A stretch of DNA of 64,000 bases from Pseudomonas viridiflava (GTDB lineage: Bacteria > Pseudomonadota > Gammaproteobacteria > Pseudomonadales > Pseudomonadaceae): assembly GCF_900583165.1 (NCBI RefSeq), contig NZ_UTKY01000083.1, forward strand, positions 1-64,000. The letters run 5' to 3'. Both the position numbers and the translations under genes were made by a program. The notes beneath the pieces were generated by a model, which was not told the origin of the DNA, did not search any database, and was given only the letters and a program-made list of their open reading frames with translations. Of this stretch, positions 8,962 through 17,663 are shown one piece after another (the stretch's first letter is position 1; each line of letters starts with the position of its first letter).

Positions 8962-9638
8962 GCGCCGCTTATTTCATCACCGGTACCGATACCGATGTTG
9001 GCAAGACCACCGTCGCTGCAGGCCTGCTGCATGCGGCGCGGCAAGCAGGCAAAAGCACCGTCGCTGGAAAACCGGTTGCCTCTGGTTGTCAGGTAACGCC
9101 CAAGGGCCTGCGCAATGCCGATGCCTTGGCGTTGTTGGCCGAGTGTTCGTTGCCGCTCACTTATGACGAGGTGAACCCGGTAGCATTCGAACCGGCCATC
9201 GCACCGCATTTGGCGGCGCGGGAGGCGGGTGTGGCGCTGACGGTGCAGTCATTGCTCAAACCGATGCAGCAGGTGCTGGCCAAGGACGCGGATTTCACCC
9301 TGATCGAAGGCGCGGGCGGCTGGCGCGTGCCCCTGGCAGACCAGGCGAATCTCTCGGACCTGGCCATGGCCCTCAAACTGCCGGTGATTTTGGTGGTGGG
9401 CGTGCGCCTGGGTTGCATCAGCCATGCCTTGCTCACCGCCGAAGCCATCGCTCGGGACGGTTTGCAGTTGGCGGGCTGGGTGGCCAATATCATCGACCCC
9501 AAGACCTCCCGTCTGGAGGAAAACCTCGCCACCCTGGCCGAGCGTTTGCCCGCGCCGTGCCTGGGGCGTGTGCCGAAGCTCAAGCATGCGGGAGCTGAGG
9601 TTGTGGCGGCTTACCTGCAATTGGACTTACTGGACTGA
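8958..9638 (+). CDS. bioD: Dethiobiotin synthetase BioD
   Basis: A 226-residue P-loop ligase that closes the ureido ring of dethiobiotin using CO2 and ATP. The nucleotide-binding loop GTDTDVGKT is at residues 9-17 and the conserved EGAGGWRVP lies near 118. It is the last gene of the cluster (ATGA overlap with bioC). bioA, needed for the step between BioF and BioD, is not in the window. Confidence 0.95.
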   Translation: MSAAYFITGTDTDVGKTTVAAGLLHAARQAGKSTVAGKPVASGCQVTPKGLRNADALALLAECSLPLTYDEVNPVAFEPAIAPHLAAREAGVALTVQSLLKPMQQVLAKDADFTLIEGAGGWRVPLADQANLSDLAMALKLPVILVVGVRLGCISHALLTAEAIARDGLQLAGWVANIIDPKTSRLEENLATLAERLPAPCLGRVPKLKHAGAEVVAAYLQLDLLD

Positions 9639-9758
9639 GGCAGCTCGACTGATTTTGGCTATCGCTAAGGCACTATGCCATTAGTGTTTTTGACGGGTGT
9701 TTTGCCAGGATCTCTGCTTCAATCACCCTTCACGATTCTCTATAGGCAGGCTTACGCC

Positions 9759-10040
9759 ATGGACATCTCTGGAAGCAGCGCGTTTTATTCGGGCCTGAGC
9801 ACCATTCAGACCGGGCAAAGCCGTGTCGACCAGGCCGCCGGCAAAATCGCCAGCGCCGCGACCAACCAGCCTTCAGATGCGCAGGTTGATCGTCTTCGCG
9901 CCAATGACCGTGCCCAACCTTCGAACTCGGCGAGCAATATGGTCGAGATGGCTGAAGGCAAGTTTCAAGTGGAGCTGGGTGCCAAAGTGGCCAAGGCTTC
10001 GGATGAAATGCTCGGTACACTGATCGATACCTACGCTTAA
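9759..10040 (+). CDS. Small protein with a flagellar rod/hook-like C-terminus
   Basis: A 93-residue protein starting MDISGSSAFYSGLSTIQTGQ. Its C-terminus (VEMAEGKFQVELGAKVAKAS, then DEMLGTLIDTYA) resembles the C-terminal helix of flagellar rod and hook proteins such as FlgC and FlgG, which read V-E-M-I-x-x-x-R-A-Y-x-x-x-x-x-x-I-x-x-x-D-E-M. The N-terminal 20 residues are also compatible with the paired N-terminal helix. The middle of a rod protein is missing. No flagellar gene is nearby. It follows bioD by 120 nt; a conserved pseudomonad protein of unknown role is the safest description. Confidence 0.7.
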   Translation: MDISGSSAFYSGLSTIQTGQSRVDQAAGKIASAATNQPSDAQVDRLRANDRAQPSNSASNMVEMAEGKFQVELGAKVAKASDEMLGTLIDTYA

Positions 10041-10069
10041 ACCCTTCTTTGTGCAGCAACCCGGCTCTT

Positions 10070-10162
10070 GTGTGGGAGGGGGCTTGCTTCCGATGACAGG
10101 GTATCAGTCGACATCTTGATCGACTGATACACCGCCATCGGGGGCAAGCCCCCTCCCACATT
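10070..10162. repeat. REPIN
   Basis: An inverted REP pair after the small rod-like gene. The left arm (TGTGGGAGGGGGCTTGCTTC then CGAT) has one substitution pair. The right arm reads ATCGGGGGCAAGCCCCCTCC plus CACAT. The spacer contains the palindromic ATCAGTCGAC/GTCGACTGAT-like sequence typical of this class. Confidence 0.88.
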
Positions 10163-10265
10163 TGCCCTGTGTCGTCTTCTAGAACTTCTACACTCATTTT
10201 GCTGTGGCAACCCGACGCAAGCGTCCCCGTGTGCGCCATTGATCCGCGTCATGACAAACGGCGTC

Positions 10266-10309
10266 TTGACATCCCCAGGTCGTAAACGTATGTTTCAAAC
10301 ACCTGTTTG
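10266..10309 (+). promoter_or_regulatory. Predicted sigma-70 promoter with overlapping PsrA-type box
   Basis: TTGACA (10266-10271) and TATGTT (10289-10294) are spaced 17 nt, a near-consensus promoter for the acyl-CoA dehydrogenase at 10370. CAAACACCTGTTTG (10296-10309) fits the published Pseudomonas PsrA site (G/C)AAAC-N2-4-GTTTG/C exactly. It covers the expected transcription start, a repressor position. PsrA is released by long-chain fatty acyl signals, which fits control of a beta-oxidation gene. Confidence 0.75.
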
Positions 10310-10369
10310 ACCGCCATAACAAATCCACGCGGTTGTTCATTCCAGATACATCAGCAGAGGTTTATCGCT

Positions 10370-12175
10370 ATGCCTGACTACAAGGCCCCCTTGCGTGATA
10401 TTCGCTTCGTTCGTGACGAACTGCTTGGCTATGAAGCGCACTATCAGAGCCTGCCGGCTTGCCAGGACGCTACCCCGGACATGGTTGACGCCATCCTTGA
10501 AGAAGGCGCCAAGTTCTGTGAGCAAGTGCTGGCGCCGCTGAACCGCGTGGGCGACATCGAGGGCTGCACCTGGAGTGAGTCAGGCGTTAAGACCCCTACG
10601 GGTTTCAAAGAAGCCTACAAACAATTCGTTGAAGGCGGCTGGCCAAGCCTGGCCCACGACGTGGAGCACGGTGGCCAAGGCCTGCCGGAATCCCTGGGCC
10701 TGGCAGTAAGCGAAATGGTCGGCGCGGCCAACTGGTCGTGGGGCATGTACCCGGGCCTGTCCCATGGCGCGATGAACACCATCTCCGAGCACGGCACCCC
10801 TGAGCAGCAAGAGGCTTACCTGACCAAACTGGTGTCGGGCGAGTGGACCGGCACCATGTGCCTGACCGAGCCACACTGCGGCACCGACCTGGGCATGCTG
10901 CGCACCAAGGCCGAGCCTCAGGCGGACGGTTCGTACAAAGTCTCCGGCACCAAAATCTTCATCTCGGCCGGTGAACACGACATGGCCGATAACATCGTCC
11001 ACATCGTATTGGCCCGCCTGCCGGATGCACCGGCTGGCACTAAAGGCATCTCGCTGTTTATCGTGCCGAAATTCATGCCCAACGCCGACGGTTCGGTGGG
11101 TGAGCGCAACGCGGTGACCTGTGGTTCCCTGGAACACAAGATGGGCATCCACGGTAACGCCACCTGCGTGATGAACTTCGACGCGGCCACTGGTTTCCTG
11201 ATCGGCCCGGCGAACAAAGGCCTGAACTGCATGTTCACCTTTATGAACACCGCGCGTCTGGGTACCGCGCTGCAAGGTTTGTCCCATGCCGAAATCGGCT
11301 TCCAGGGCGGCCTGAAATATGCACGTGATCGCCTGCAAATGCGTTCCCTGACCGGCCCGAAAGCGCCAGACAAAGCCGCTGACCCGATCATCGTGCACCC
11401 TGATGTGCGCCGCATGCTGCTGACCATGAAAGCCTTCGCCGAAGGCAACCGTGCAATGGTGTACTTCACCGCCAAGCAAGTGGACATCGTCAAATACGGC
11501 ACCGACGACGAAGCCAAGAAACAGGCCGACGGCCTGCTGGCGTTCATGACCCCAATCGCCAAGGCGTTCATGACCGAGGTCGGTTTTGAATCCGCCAACC
11601 ACGGCGTGCAGATCTACGGCGGCCACGGCTTTATCGCCGAGTGGGGCATGGAGCAGAACGTGCGCGACAGCCGTATTTCGATGCTGTACGAAGGCACCAC
11701 CGGTATCCAGGCCCTCGACCTGCTGGGCCGTAAAGTGCTGATGACCCAAGGCGAAGCGCTCAAGGGCTTCACCAAGATCGTGCACAAGTTCTGCCAGGCC
11801 AACGAAGGCAACGCGGCCGTTCAGGAGTTCGTGACACCGCTGGCTGCCCTGAACAAAGAGTGGGGCGAGTTGACCATGAAGGTCGGCATGGCCGCGATGA
11901 AAGACCGTGAAGAAGTCGGTGCTGCTTCGGTGGACTACCTGATGTACTCCGGTTACGCCTGCCTGGCTTACTTCTGGGCTGACATGGCACGCCTGGCGGC
12001 CGAGAAACTGGCGGCCGGCACTACTGAAGAGGCGTTCTACACCGCCAAGCTGCAGACCGCGCGCTTCTACTTCCAGCGTATCCTGCCGCGCACCTTGGCC
12101 CATAAAGCCACCATGCTGTCGGGCGCCAACAACCTGATGGACATGAAAGAAGAAGACTTCGGCCTGGCTTACTAA
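10370..12175 (+). CDS. Acyl-CoA dehydrogenase, large three-domain type (first of three)
   Basis: A 601-residue FAD enzyme of the long acyl-CoA dehydrogenase group with an extra C-terminal domain. It oxidises fatty acyl-CoA at the alpha-beta bond in beta-oxidation. [12 protein letters not shown] and the [12 protein letters not shown] segment belong to the FAD/substrate core. The candidate catalytic glutamate is E441 in LYEGTTGIQ, and [14 protein letters not shown] precedes it. Start: [13 protein letters not shown], a beginning shared by all three paralogs here. It has its own promoter with a PsrA-type box and a strong terminator. Substrate chain length cannot be read from the sequence. Confidence 0.93.
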   Translation: MPDYKAPLRDIRFVRDELLGYEAHYQSLPACQDATPDMVDAILEEGAKFCEQVLAPLNRVGDIEGCTWSESGVKTPTGFKEAYKQFVEGGWPSLAHDVEHGGQGLPESLGLAVSEMVGAANWSWGMYPGLSHGAMNTISEHGTPEQQEAYLTKLVSGEWTGTMCLTEPHCGTDLGMLRTKAEPQADGSYKVSGTKIFISAGEHDMADNIVHIVLARLPDAPAGTKGISLFIVPKFMPNADGSVGERNAVTCGSLEHKMGIHGNATCVMNFDAATGFLIGPANKGLNCMFTFMNTARLGTALQGLSHAEIGFQGGLKYARDRLQMRSLTGPKAPDKAADPIIVHPDVRRMLLTMKAFAEGNRAMVYFTAKQVDIVKYGTDDEAKKQADGLLAFMTPIAKAFMTEVGFESANHGVQIYGGHGFIAEWGMEQNVRDSRISMLYEGTTGIQALDLLGRKVLMTQGEALKGFTKIVHKFCQANEGNAAVQEFVTPLAALNKEWGELTMKVGMAAMKDREEVGAASVDYLMYSGYACLAYFWADMARLAAEKLAAGTTEEAFYTAKLQTARFYFQRILPRTLAHKATMLSGANNLMDMKEEDFGLAY

Positions 12176-12196
12176 GCCTTACCGGGTTCTCTTGAA

Positions 12197-12232
12197 AACC
12201 GCCGCGCCCCTGTGGGGAGCGGCGGTTTTTTT
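12197..12232 (+). terminator. Intrinsic terminator after acyl-CoA dehydrogenase 1
   Basis: The 9-bp stem AACCGCCGC/GCGGCGGTT flanks a short loop and is followed by a run of T. It lies 20 nt past the stop codon and separates this gene from the cyclase gene. Confidence 0.88.
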
Positions 12233-12384
12233 ATGGGCGATGAAAAAACCCCAGTACAGCGCTCAGGGATTGTCGCTGCCTGCCGTTACAGTGATGGCAA
12301 TGTGATACATGCGTGCCAGATTGTGCTTAACTGGCTGCGTAGAGGCATTGCGCCATCATTCTTTTGCGGGTTGGAGTTTTACCC

Positions 12385-13674
12385 TTGTCACGCGCGTCCG
12401 CTGTACGGTTCAGTCATTTTCTCCCTTCGTTGCTGCTGTTGCTGGCCGGGCTCTCTGCTGCGTATGTCAAAGATCTCAACGTCTTCTTCACCTCGCTGTT
12501 CAACGTGCTGCCGACCCTGGTGTTGCTGCTTGGCGGCGCGTATTGCGCGGTGTATCGCCGTCAGCGCGAACTGTTCTTGATGATCACGGTGTACGTTGCC
12601 TATTTCCTGCTCGATACCCAGACCGACTTTTACCGCGACAACGGCCGCGTGCGCGAAGACGCCGCCGTGGTGTTCCATCTGTGTTGCCTGCTGTTGCCGC
12701 TGCTGTTCAGCATCTATGCGCTCTGGCAGGAAAAGACTCACTTGTTCCGCGACTTTGTCGCACGGTGCGCAGTACTGCTGGCGATAGGCAGCGTCGCGCT
12801 GGCCCTCGAGCAAAGTTACCCCGAGGCTGTGCTCAACTGGCTGGCGGAGATACGCTGGCCGGCGCTGCATGGCACCTGGATGAGCCTGATCCAACTCTCG
12901 TACCCGATGTTCCTGATCGGCTTCCTGACCCTCGCAGCACAGTACTGGTACCAGCCGCGACCGCTGCACGCGGCGCAGCTGGTGGGTTTTGTCGGGCTGT
13001 TCTGGATGTTGCCGCAAACCTTCATCCTGCCGTTTACCCTCAACATCATGTGCAGCCAGGTGATGTTGATGATCGCCGCCGGTGTTGCACACGAGGCCTA
13101 TCAAATGGCCTTCCGCGATGAACTGACCGGCCTGCCGGGGCGCCGAGCCCTCAACGAGCGCACCCAGCGGCTGGGACGCAACTATGTGCTGGCGATGACT
13201 GACGTCGATCACTTCAAGCGCTTCAACGACACCCATGGCCATGACGTGGGGGACCAGGTGTTGCGCCTGGTGGCGAGCAAACTGTCCAAGGTCAATGGCG
13301 GCGGGCGCGCCTACCGTTACGGCGGCGAAGAGTTTGCCGTGGTGTTTGCCGGCAAGACCCTGGATGAATGCATGCCGCACTTGGAGGAGATCCGCGAGAT
13401 CATCGCCAACTACGACATCAAGCTGCGCAACCCGGACCGCCCCCAGGACGATCAGCAAGGGCGCCAGCGCCGGGCGGGCAGCGGTGCGACGAGTGTGTCG
13501 GTGACCGTGAGCATCGGCGTGGCCGAGCGCCAGGCCGAGCAGCGCACCCCCGAAGAAGTGCTCAAATCTGCCGACCAGGCGCTGTATGCCGCCAAGGGCG
13601 CGGGGCGCAACTGTGTGATCGCGGCCGGGCAAACCCGGCGTGGCGCGGTGCGCATGGAAAGCGCTGCCGGTTGA
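12385..13674 (+). CDS. Membrane-bound diguanylate cyclase (GGEEF)
   Basis: A 429-residue protein. The first ~235 residues form several hydrophobic segments (about six or seven by eye) with no recognised extracellular domain. A GGDEF domain follows, with the active-site GGEEF at 313-317 (YRYGGEEFAVVF), so cyclase activity making c-di-GMP is expected. The RxxD inhibitory site expected just before GGEEF is absent (NGGG in its place). The TTG at 12385 is preferred because GGAG stands 8 nt before it; an upstream TTG at 12364 lacks a site. It sits between two acyl-CoA dehydrogenase genes, with a terminator before it. The signal it senses is unknown. Confidence 0.88.
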   Translation: MSRASAVRFSHFLPSLLLLLAGLSAAYVKDLNVFFTSLFNVLPTLVLLLGGAYCAVYRRQRELFLMITVYVAYFLLDTQTDFYRDNGRVREDAAVVFHLCCLLLPLLFSIYALWQEKTHLFRDFVARCAVLLAIGSVALALEQSYPEAVLNWLAEIRWPALHGTWMSLIQLSYPMFLIGFLTLAAQYWYQPRPLHAAQLVGFVGLFWMLPQTFILPFTLNIMCSQVMLMIAAGVAHEAYQMAFRDELTGLPGRRALNERTQRLGRNYVLAMTDVDHFKRFNDTHGHDVGDQVLRLVASKLSKVNGGGRAYRYGGEEFAVVFAGKTLDECMPHLEEIREIIANYDIKLRNPDRPQDDQQGRQRRAGSGATSVSVTVSIGVAERQAEQRTPEEVLKSADQALYAAKGAGRNCVIAAGQTRRGAVRMESAAG

Positions 13675-13764
13675 GTAATGGCGCTGTATTCAGCAGCGCT
13701 ACAGTGATTGTCCACGGCGTTGACCGGCAGTAGGTTTAAACCATCTGCTGCCGGAGACATTGCC

Positions 13765-15534
13765 ATGCCTGAATACAAAGCCCCCCTATGCGACATTCGT
13801 TTTCTGATCGACAACGTGTTTGATTTTCACGGCCATTACGCCGCGCTGGGCGCCACCGACGCCAGCCCGGACATGGTCAGCGCGATCCTCGAGGAAGGCG
13901 CCAAGTTCTGCGAAAACGTGTTGGCACCGCTCAATCGCAGCGGTGATGAAGAAGGCTGCCATTTTGACAACGGTGTCGTCACCACGCCCGAGGGCTTCAA
14001 GGAAGCCTTCGCTCAATACGTCGAAGGCGGTTGGCACGGCCTGGCGGCAGACCCGGCCTACGGTGGCCAAGGCCTGCCCCAATCCCTGGGCCTGGTGCTG
14101 AGCGAAATGATCGGCTCCAGCAACACCTCCTGGGGCATGTACCCCGGCCTCACCCACGGCGCGATGTCAGCGATCCACGCCCACGGCACCGTTGAGCAAA
14201 AAGACACGTTTCTGAGCAAACTCACCGCCGGCGAATGGACCGGCACCATGTGCCTCACCGAAGCCCATTGCGGCACCGACCTGGGCCTGATCAAGACCCG
14301 CGCCGTGCCCCAGGCGGACGGCAGTTACGCGGTCACTGGCAGCAAGATTTTCATCTCGGCCGGTGAACACGACATGAGCGCCAATATCATTCACCTGGTG
14401 TTGGCCAAGCTGCCGGATGCGCCAGCGGGCACCAAAGGGATTTCGTTGTTTATCGTGCCCAAGTTCCACGCCGATTCCGGCGAGCGCAACGCGGTGCATT
14501 GTGGCTCCATCGAGCACAAGATGGGCATCAAGGCCTCCGCTACGTGCGTGCTGAACTTCGACGGCGCCAAGGGCTTTCTGATCGGTGAGGCGAACAAAGG
14601 TCTCAACTGCATGTTCACCATGATGAACCATGCGCGCCTGGGCACCGGCATGCAGGGCCTGTGCAATGGCGAAGCGAGCTTTCAGGGCGCGATCAAATAC
14701 GCCAACGATCGCCTGCAGATGCGCTCGCTCACCGGCGCCAAGGCTCCGGAAAAAGCCGCCGACCCGATCATCGTGCACGCCGATGTGCGTCGCATGTTGC
14801 TGACCATGAAAGCCTTCAACGAAGGCAATCGGGCGCTGACCTATTTCACTGCGCAATTGCTCGACACGGCGCACCTGAGCAGCGACGCCGGCCAACGCCA
14901 GGAAGCCGAAGACCTGCTGGCCTTCCTCACGCCCATCTGCAAAGCCTTCATGACCGATACCGGCTTTGAGGTGACCAACCACGGCATGCAGATCTTTGGC
15001 GGCCACGGCTACATTCGCGAATGGGGCATGGAACAGTTGGCCCGCGATGCGCGAATTGCGCCGATCTATGAAGGCACCAATGGCATCCAGGCGCTCGATC
15101 TGCTGGGGCGCAAAGTATTGGGCAGCCAAGGCAAGCTGCTGCGCGGCTTTACCAAGGTTGTGCATAAGTTCTGTGCTGCGAATGCCGAGCATCCGCAACT
15201 CAAGGCCTATGTTGCTCAGCTCAATCAACTGAATGGGGAATGGGGCGACCTGACCACCCAGATCGGTATGGCAGCCATGAAAAATCCCGATGAGGTCGGC
15301 GCGGCGGCGGTGGATTATTTGATGTACAGCGGCTACGTGATACTCGCCTACCTCTGGCTGCGCATGGCAATCGCTGCCCTTGAGGAGCGTGACACCGACT
15401 TCGCCAAGGCCAAGCTGGCCACCTGCGAGTTCTACTTCAAGCGCCTGTTGCCGCGTACGGCGACGCACCGCGCCGCTGTGGAAGCGGGCAGCGAATGCCT
15501 GATGAGTCTGCCAGCGGAGGCTTTTGCCCTGTGA
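13765..15534 (+). CDS. Acyl-CoA dehydrogenase, large three-domain type (second)
   Basis: A 589-residue paralog of the gene at 10370, beginning MPEYKAPLCDIRF. Core motifs are conserved: [36 protein letters not shown], and the candidate catalytic E436 in IYEGTNGIQ. It is expected to act in fatty acid beta-oxidation. No PsrA-type box is visible in the 90 nt before it, so it may be controlled differently from the first copy or read through from the cyclase gene. Confidence 0.93.
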   Translation: MPEYKAPLCDIRFLIDNVFDFHGHYAALGATDASPDMVSAILEEGAKFCENVLAPLNRSGDEEGCHFDNGVVTTPEGFKEAFAQYVEGGWHGLAADPAYGGQGLPQSLGLVLSEMIGSSNTSWGMYPGLTHGAMSAIHAHGTVEQKDTFLSKLTAGEWTGTMCLTEAHCGTDLGLIKTRAVPQADGSYAVTGSKIFISAGEHDMSANIIHLVLAKLPDAPAGTKGISLFIVPKFHADSGERNAVHCGSIEHKMGIKASATCVLNFDGAKGFLIGEANKGLNCMFTMMNHARLGTGMQGLCNGEASFQGAIKYANDRLQMRSLTGAKAPEKAADPIIVHADVRRMLLTMKAFNEGNRALTYFTAQLLDTAHLSSDAGQRQEAEDLLAFLTPICKAFMTDTGFEVTNHGMQIFGGHGYIREWGMEQLARDARIAPIYEGTNGIQALDLLGRKVLGSQGKLLRGFTKVVHKFCAANAEHPQLKAYVAQLNQLNGEWGDLTTQIGMAAMKNPDEVGAAAVDYLMYSGYVILAYLWLRMAIAALEERDTDFAKAKLATCEFYFKRLLPRTATHRAAVEAGSECLMSLPAEAFAL

Positions 15535-15657
15535 TGACTTAAAAATACCAATCAGTCACAAGTGGACCCTATGTGTCTGAAAAGTTGTTCGGGTACACTC
15601 GGAGCCTGTAAAACCGACACCTACCGAATTACTTTTCACGTTCTCACGAGGTTTGCC

Positions 15658-17436
15658 ATGGCTGATTACAAAGCGCCGCTGCGTGATATGCGCTTCGTCC
15701 TCAACGAAGTCTTTGAGGTTGCCAACACTTGGGCCCAATTGCCGGCGTTGGCAGACACCGTTGACGCCGAAACCGTGGAGGCCATCCTCGAAGAAGCCGG
15801 CAAGGTCACCGCCAAGTCGATTGCCCCGATCAGCCGCAATGGCGATGAACAGGGCTGCCGTTGGGAAGACACGGCGGTGTTTACCCCCGATGGTTATCCA
15901 CAGGCCTACAAAACCTACGCCGAAGGTGGCTGGGTAGGCGTAGGCGGTGACCCTGCCTTCGGTGGCATGGGCATGCCCAAGGCGGTGTCGGCCCAGGTTG
16001 AAGAGATGATCAACTCGTCGAGCCTGGCTTTTGGCCTGTACCCGATGCTGACGTCTGGCGCCTGCGTGTCGATCAATACCCACGCCAGTGATGAGCTCAA
16101 GGCGGCTTACCTGCCGAAGATGTATTCCGGTGAGTGGTCGGGTTCCATGTGCTTGACCGAAGCCCATGCCGGTACTGACCTGGGGATTATCCGCACCAAG
16201 GCCGAGCCTCAGGCGGACGGTTCCTACACGATCAGCGGCACCAAGATCTTTATCACCGGCGGCGAACACGACCTGACTGAAAACATCATCCACCTGGTGC
16301 TGGCCAAGCTGCCGGACGCGCCGGCGGGCCCTAAGGGCATCTCGTTGTTCCTGGTGCCGAAGTTTATGGTCAATGCCGATGGCAGCCTGGGTGCGCGCAA
16401 CTTGGTGAGCTGTGGCTCCATTGAGCACAAGATGGGCATTCAGGCGTCTGCAACTTGCGTGATGAACTTCGACGCAGCGGTGGGTTACCTGGTGGGTGAG
16501 CCAAACCGTGGGTTGGCGGCGATGTTCACCATGATGAATTACGAGCGTCTGGGGGTGGGCATTCAGGGCCTGGCGTCCGGTGAGCGCTCGTACCAGAACG
16601 CGATTGAATATGCGCGTGACCGTCTGCAAAGCCGCTCCCCACTGGGTGTACAGGCTAAAGACAAGGTCGCCGACCCGATCATCGTCCACCCCGACGTGCG
16701 TCGCATGCTGCTGACCATGAAAGCGGCGAACGAGGGTGGCCGAGCGTTTTCCACGTACGTGGCGACTCAGTTGGATATCGCCAAATTCAGCGAGGATGCT
16801 TCTGCCCGCGAACGTGCAGATAGCCTGGTGGCACTGCTGACACCAGTGGCCAAGGCGTTCTTGAGCGACCTGGGCCTGGAAACCACGGTGCTGGGCCAGC
16901 AGGTGTTTGGCGGCCACGGTTATATCCGTGAATGGGGCCAGGAGCAGTTGGTGCGCGACGTGCGCATCACCCAGATTTACGAAGGCACCAACGGCATTCA
17001 GGCGCTGGACTTGATGGGCCGCAAAATCGTCGGCAGCGGCGGGGCGTTCTACACCCTGTTTGCCGAAGAGATCCGTGCATTCATTGCCTCTGCGGGTAGC
17101 GAGCTGGCTGAGTTCACCAAACCGCTGAGCGCGGCGGTGGATAACCTGGACGAATTGACCGCCTGGGTACTGGACCGCGCCAAGACTAACCCGAACGAAA
17201 TCGGCGCGGCCTCGGTGGAGTATTTGCATGCATTTGGATACATGGCCTACGCCTACATGTGGGCTCGTATGGCCAAGGCAGCGTTGGGCAAAGAGGCTGA
17301 AGAAGACTTCTACGCCAGCAAGTTGGGCACCGCGCGATTCTACTTTGCACGTCTGCTGCCGCGTATTCACTCGCTGAGCGCGTCGGTAAAAGCCGGTAGC
17401 GAATCGCTGTTCTTGTTGGATGAGGCACTGTTTTAA
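15658..17436 (+). CDS. Acyl-CoA dehydrogenase, large three-domain type (third)
   Basis: A 592-residue paralog that starts [13 protein letters not shown] after a 123-nt gap. The motifs CLTEAHAGTDLG, TKIFITGGEHD and GGHGYIREWGQEQ and the candidate catalytic E442 in IYEGTNGIQ are present. It differs from the other two in several core positions (His-Cys to His-Ala in the FAD loop, Ser-Ala-Gly to Thr-Gly-Gly), so it looks like the most divergent copy. It is followed directly by the rsmY control region. Role: fatty acyl-CoA oxidation, substrate range unknown. Confidence 0.93.
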   Translation: MADYKAPLRDMRFVLNEVFEVANTWAQLPALADTVDAETVEAILEEAGKVTAKSIAPISRNGDEQGCRWEDTAVFTPDGYPQAYKTYAEGGWVGVGGDPAFGGMGMPKAVSAQVEEMINSSSLAFGLYPMLTSGACVSINTHASDELKAAYLPKMYSGEWSGSMCLTEAHAGTDLGIIRTKAEPQADGSYTISGTKIFITGGEHDLTENIIHLVLAKLPDAPAGPKGISLFLVPKFMVNADGSLGARNLVSCGSIEHKMGIQASATCVMNFDAAVGYLVGEPNRGLAAMFTMMNYERLGVGIQGLASGERSYQNAIEYARDRLQSRSPLGVQAKDKVADPIIVHPDVRRMLLTMKAANEGGRAFSTYVATQLDIAKFSEDASARERADSLVALLTPVAKAFLSDLGLETTVLGQQVFGGHGYIREWGQEQLVRDVRITQIYEGTNGIQALDLMGRKIVGSGGAFYTLFAEEIRAFIASAGSELAEFTKPLSAAVDNLDELTAWVLDRAKTNPNEIGAASVEYLHAFGYMAYAYMWARMAKAALGKEAEEDFYASKLGTARFYFARLLPRIHSLSASVKAGSESLFLLDEALF

Positions 17437-17450
17437 GGGGGGAGAGGGCG

Positions 17451-17468
17451 TGTAAGCATTCTCTTACA
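17451..17468 (+). promoter_or_regulatory. GacA upstream activating sequence
   Basis: TGTAAGCATTCTCTTACA is a full match to the GacA-dependent palindrome TGTAAG-N6-CTTACA found before rsmX, rsmY and rsmZ genes. Its centre lies about 65 nt before the predicted RNA start. A -10-like TAATCT is at 17514-17519. Confidence 0.93.
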
Positions 17469-17524
17469 TGACGTGCTGCTAATCGTCCTCTATCGCCAAA
17501 TTGGATCCACAGATAATCTACTTC

Positions 17525-17650
17525 ACATGGACGTCGCGCAGGAAGCGCAAAAGCAACAACACGGACACGTAGGATTCTGCCAGGACGGCGGAGTGAAATG
17601 GATGTCAGGGAAACAGTCTGCAAAGCCCCGCTTCGGCGGGGTTTTCTTTT
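17525..17650 (+). ncRNA. rsmY: Regulatory sRNA RsmY
   Basis: A non-coding stretch of about 125 nt holds eight GGA trinucleotides between 17529 and 17611, which are the binding sites for RsmA/RsmE (CsrA-type) proteins. It ends in a strong terminator with a UUCG loop (stem 17622-17645, then T-rich). Segments such as GCGCAGGAAGCGC, CCAGGACGGCG and GGATGTCAGGGA match my recollection of pseudomonad RsmY. The GacA palindrome upstream supports the call. The 5' end is estimated from the -10 and from alignment by memory. RsmY titrates RsmA/RsmE and thus activates Gac-controlled genes. Confidence 0.9.
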
Positions 17651-17663
17651 GCCCGCGAAAAAG

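Noticed and set aside
13675-13764. PsrA-type site before the second acyl-CoA dehydrogenase
   Set aside because: GTTTAAAC (near 13734) has the half-sites in the wrong order and no spacer.
15556-17370. 604-codon frame antisense to the third acyl-CoA dehydrogenase
   Set aside because: Similar antisense frames face the first two paralogs, as expected from shared codon bias rather than a gene.
17521-17650. Short open frames over the rsmY region
   Set aside because: They lack ribosome binding sites, and the stretch is better explained by a GGA-rich sRNA with promoter palindrome and terminator.
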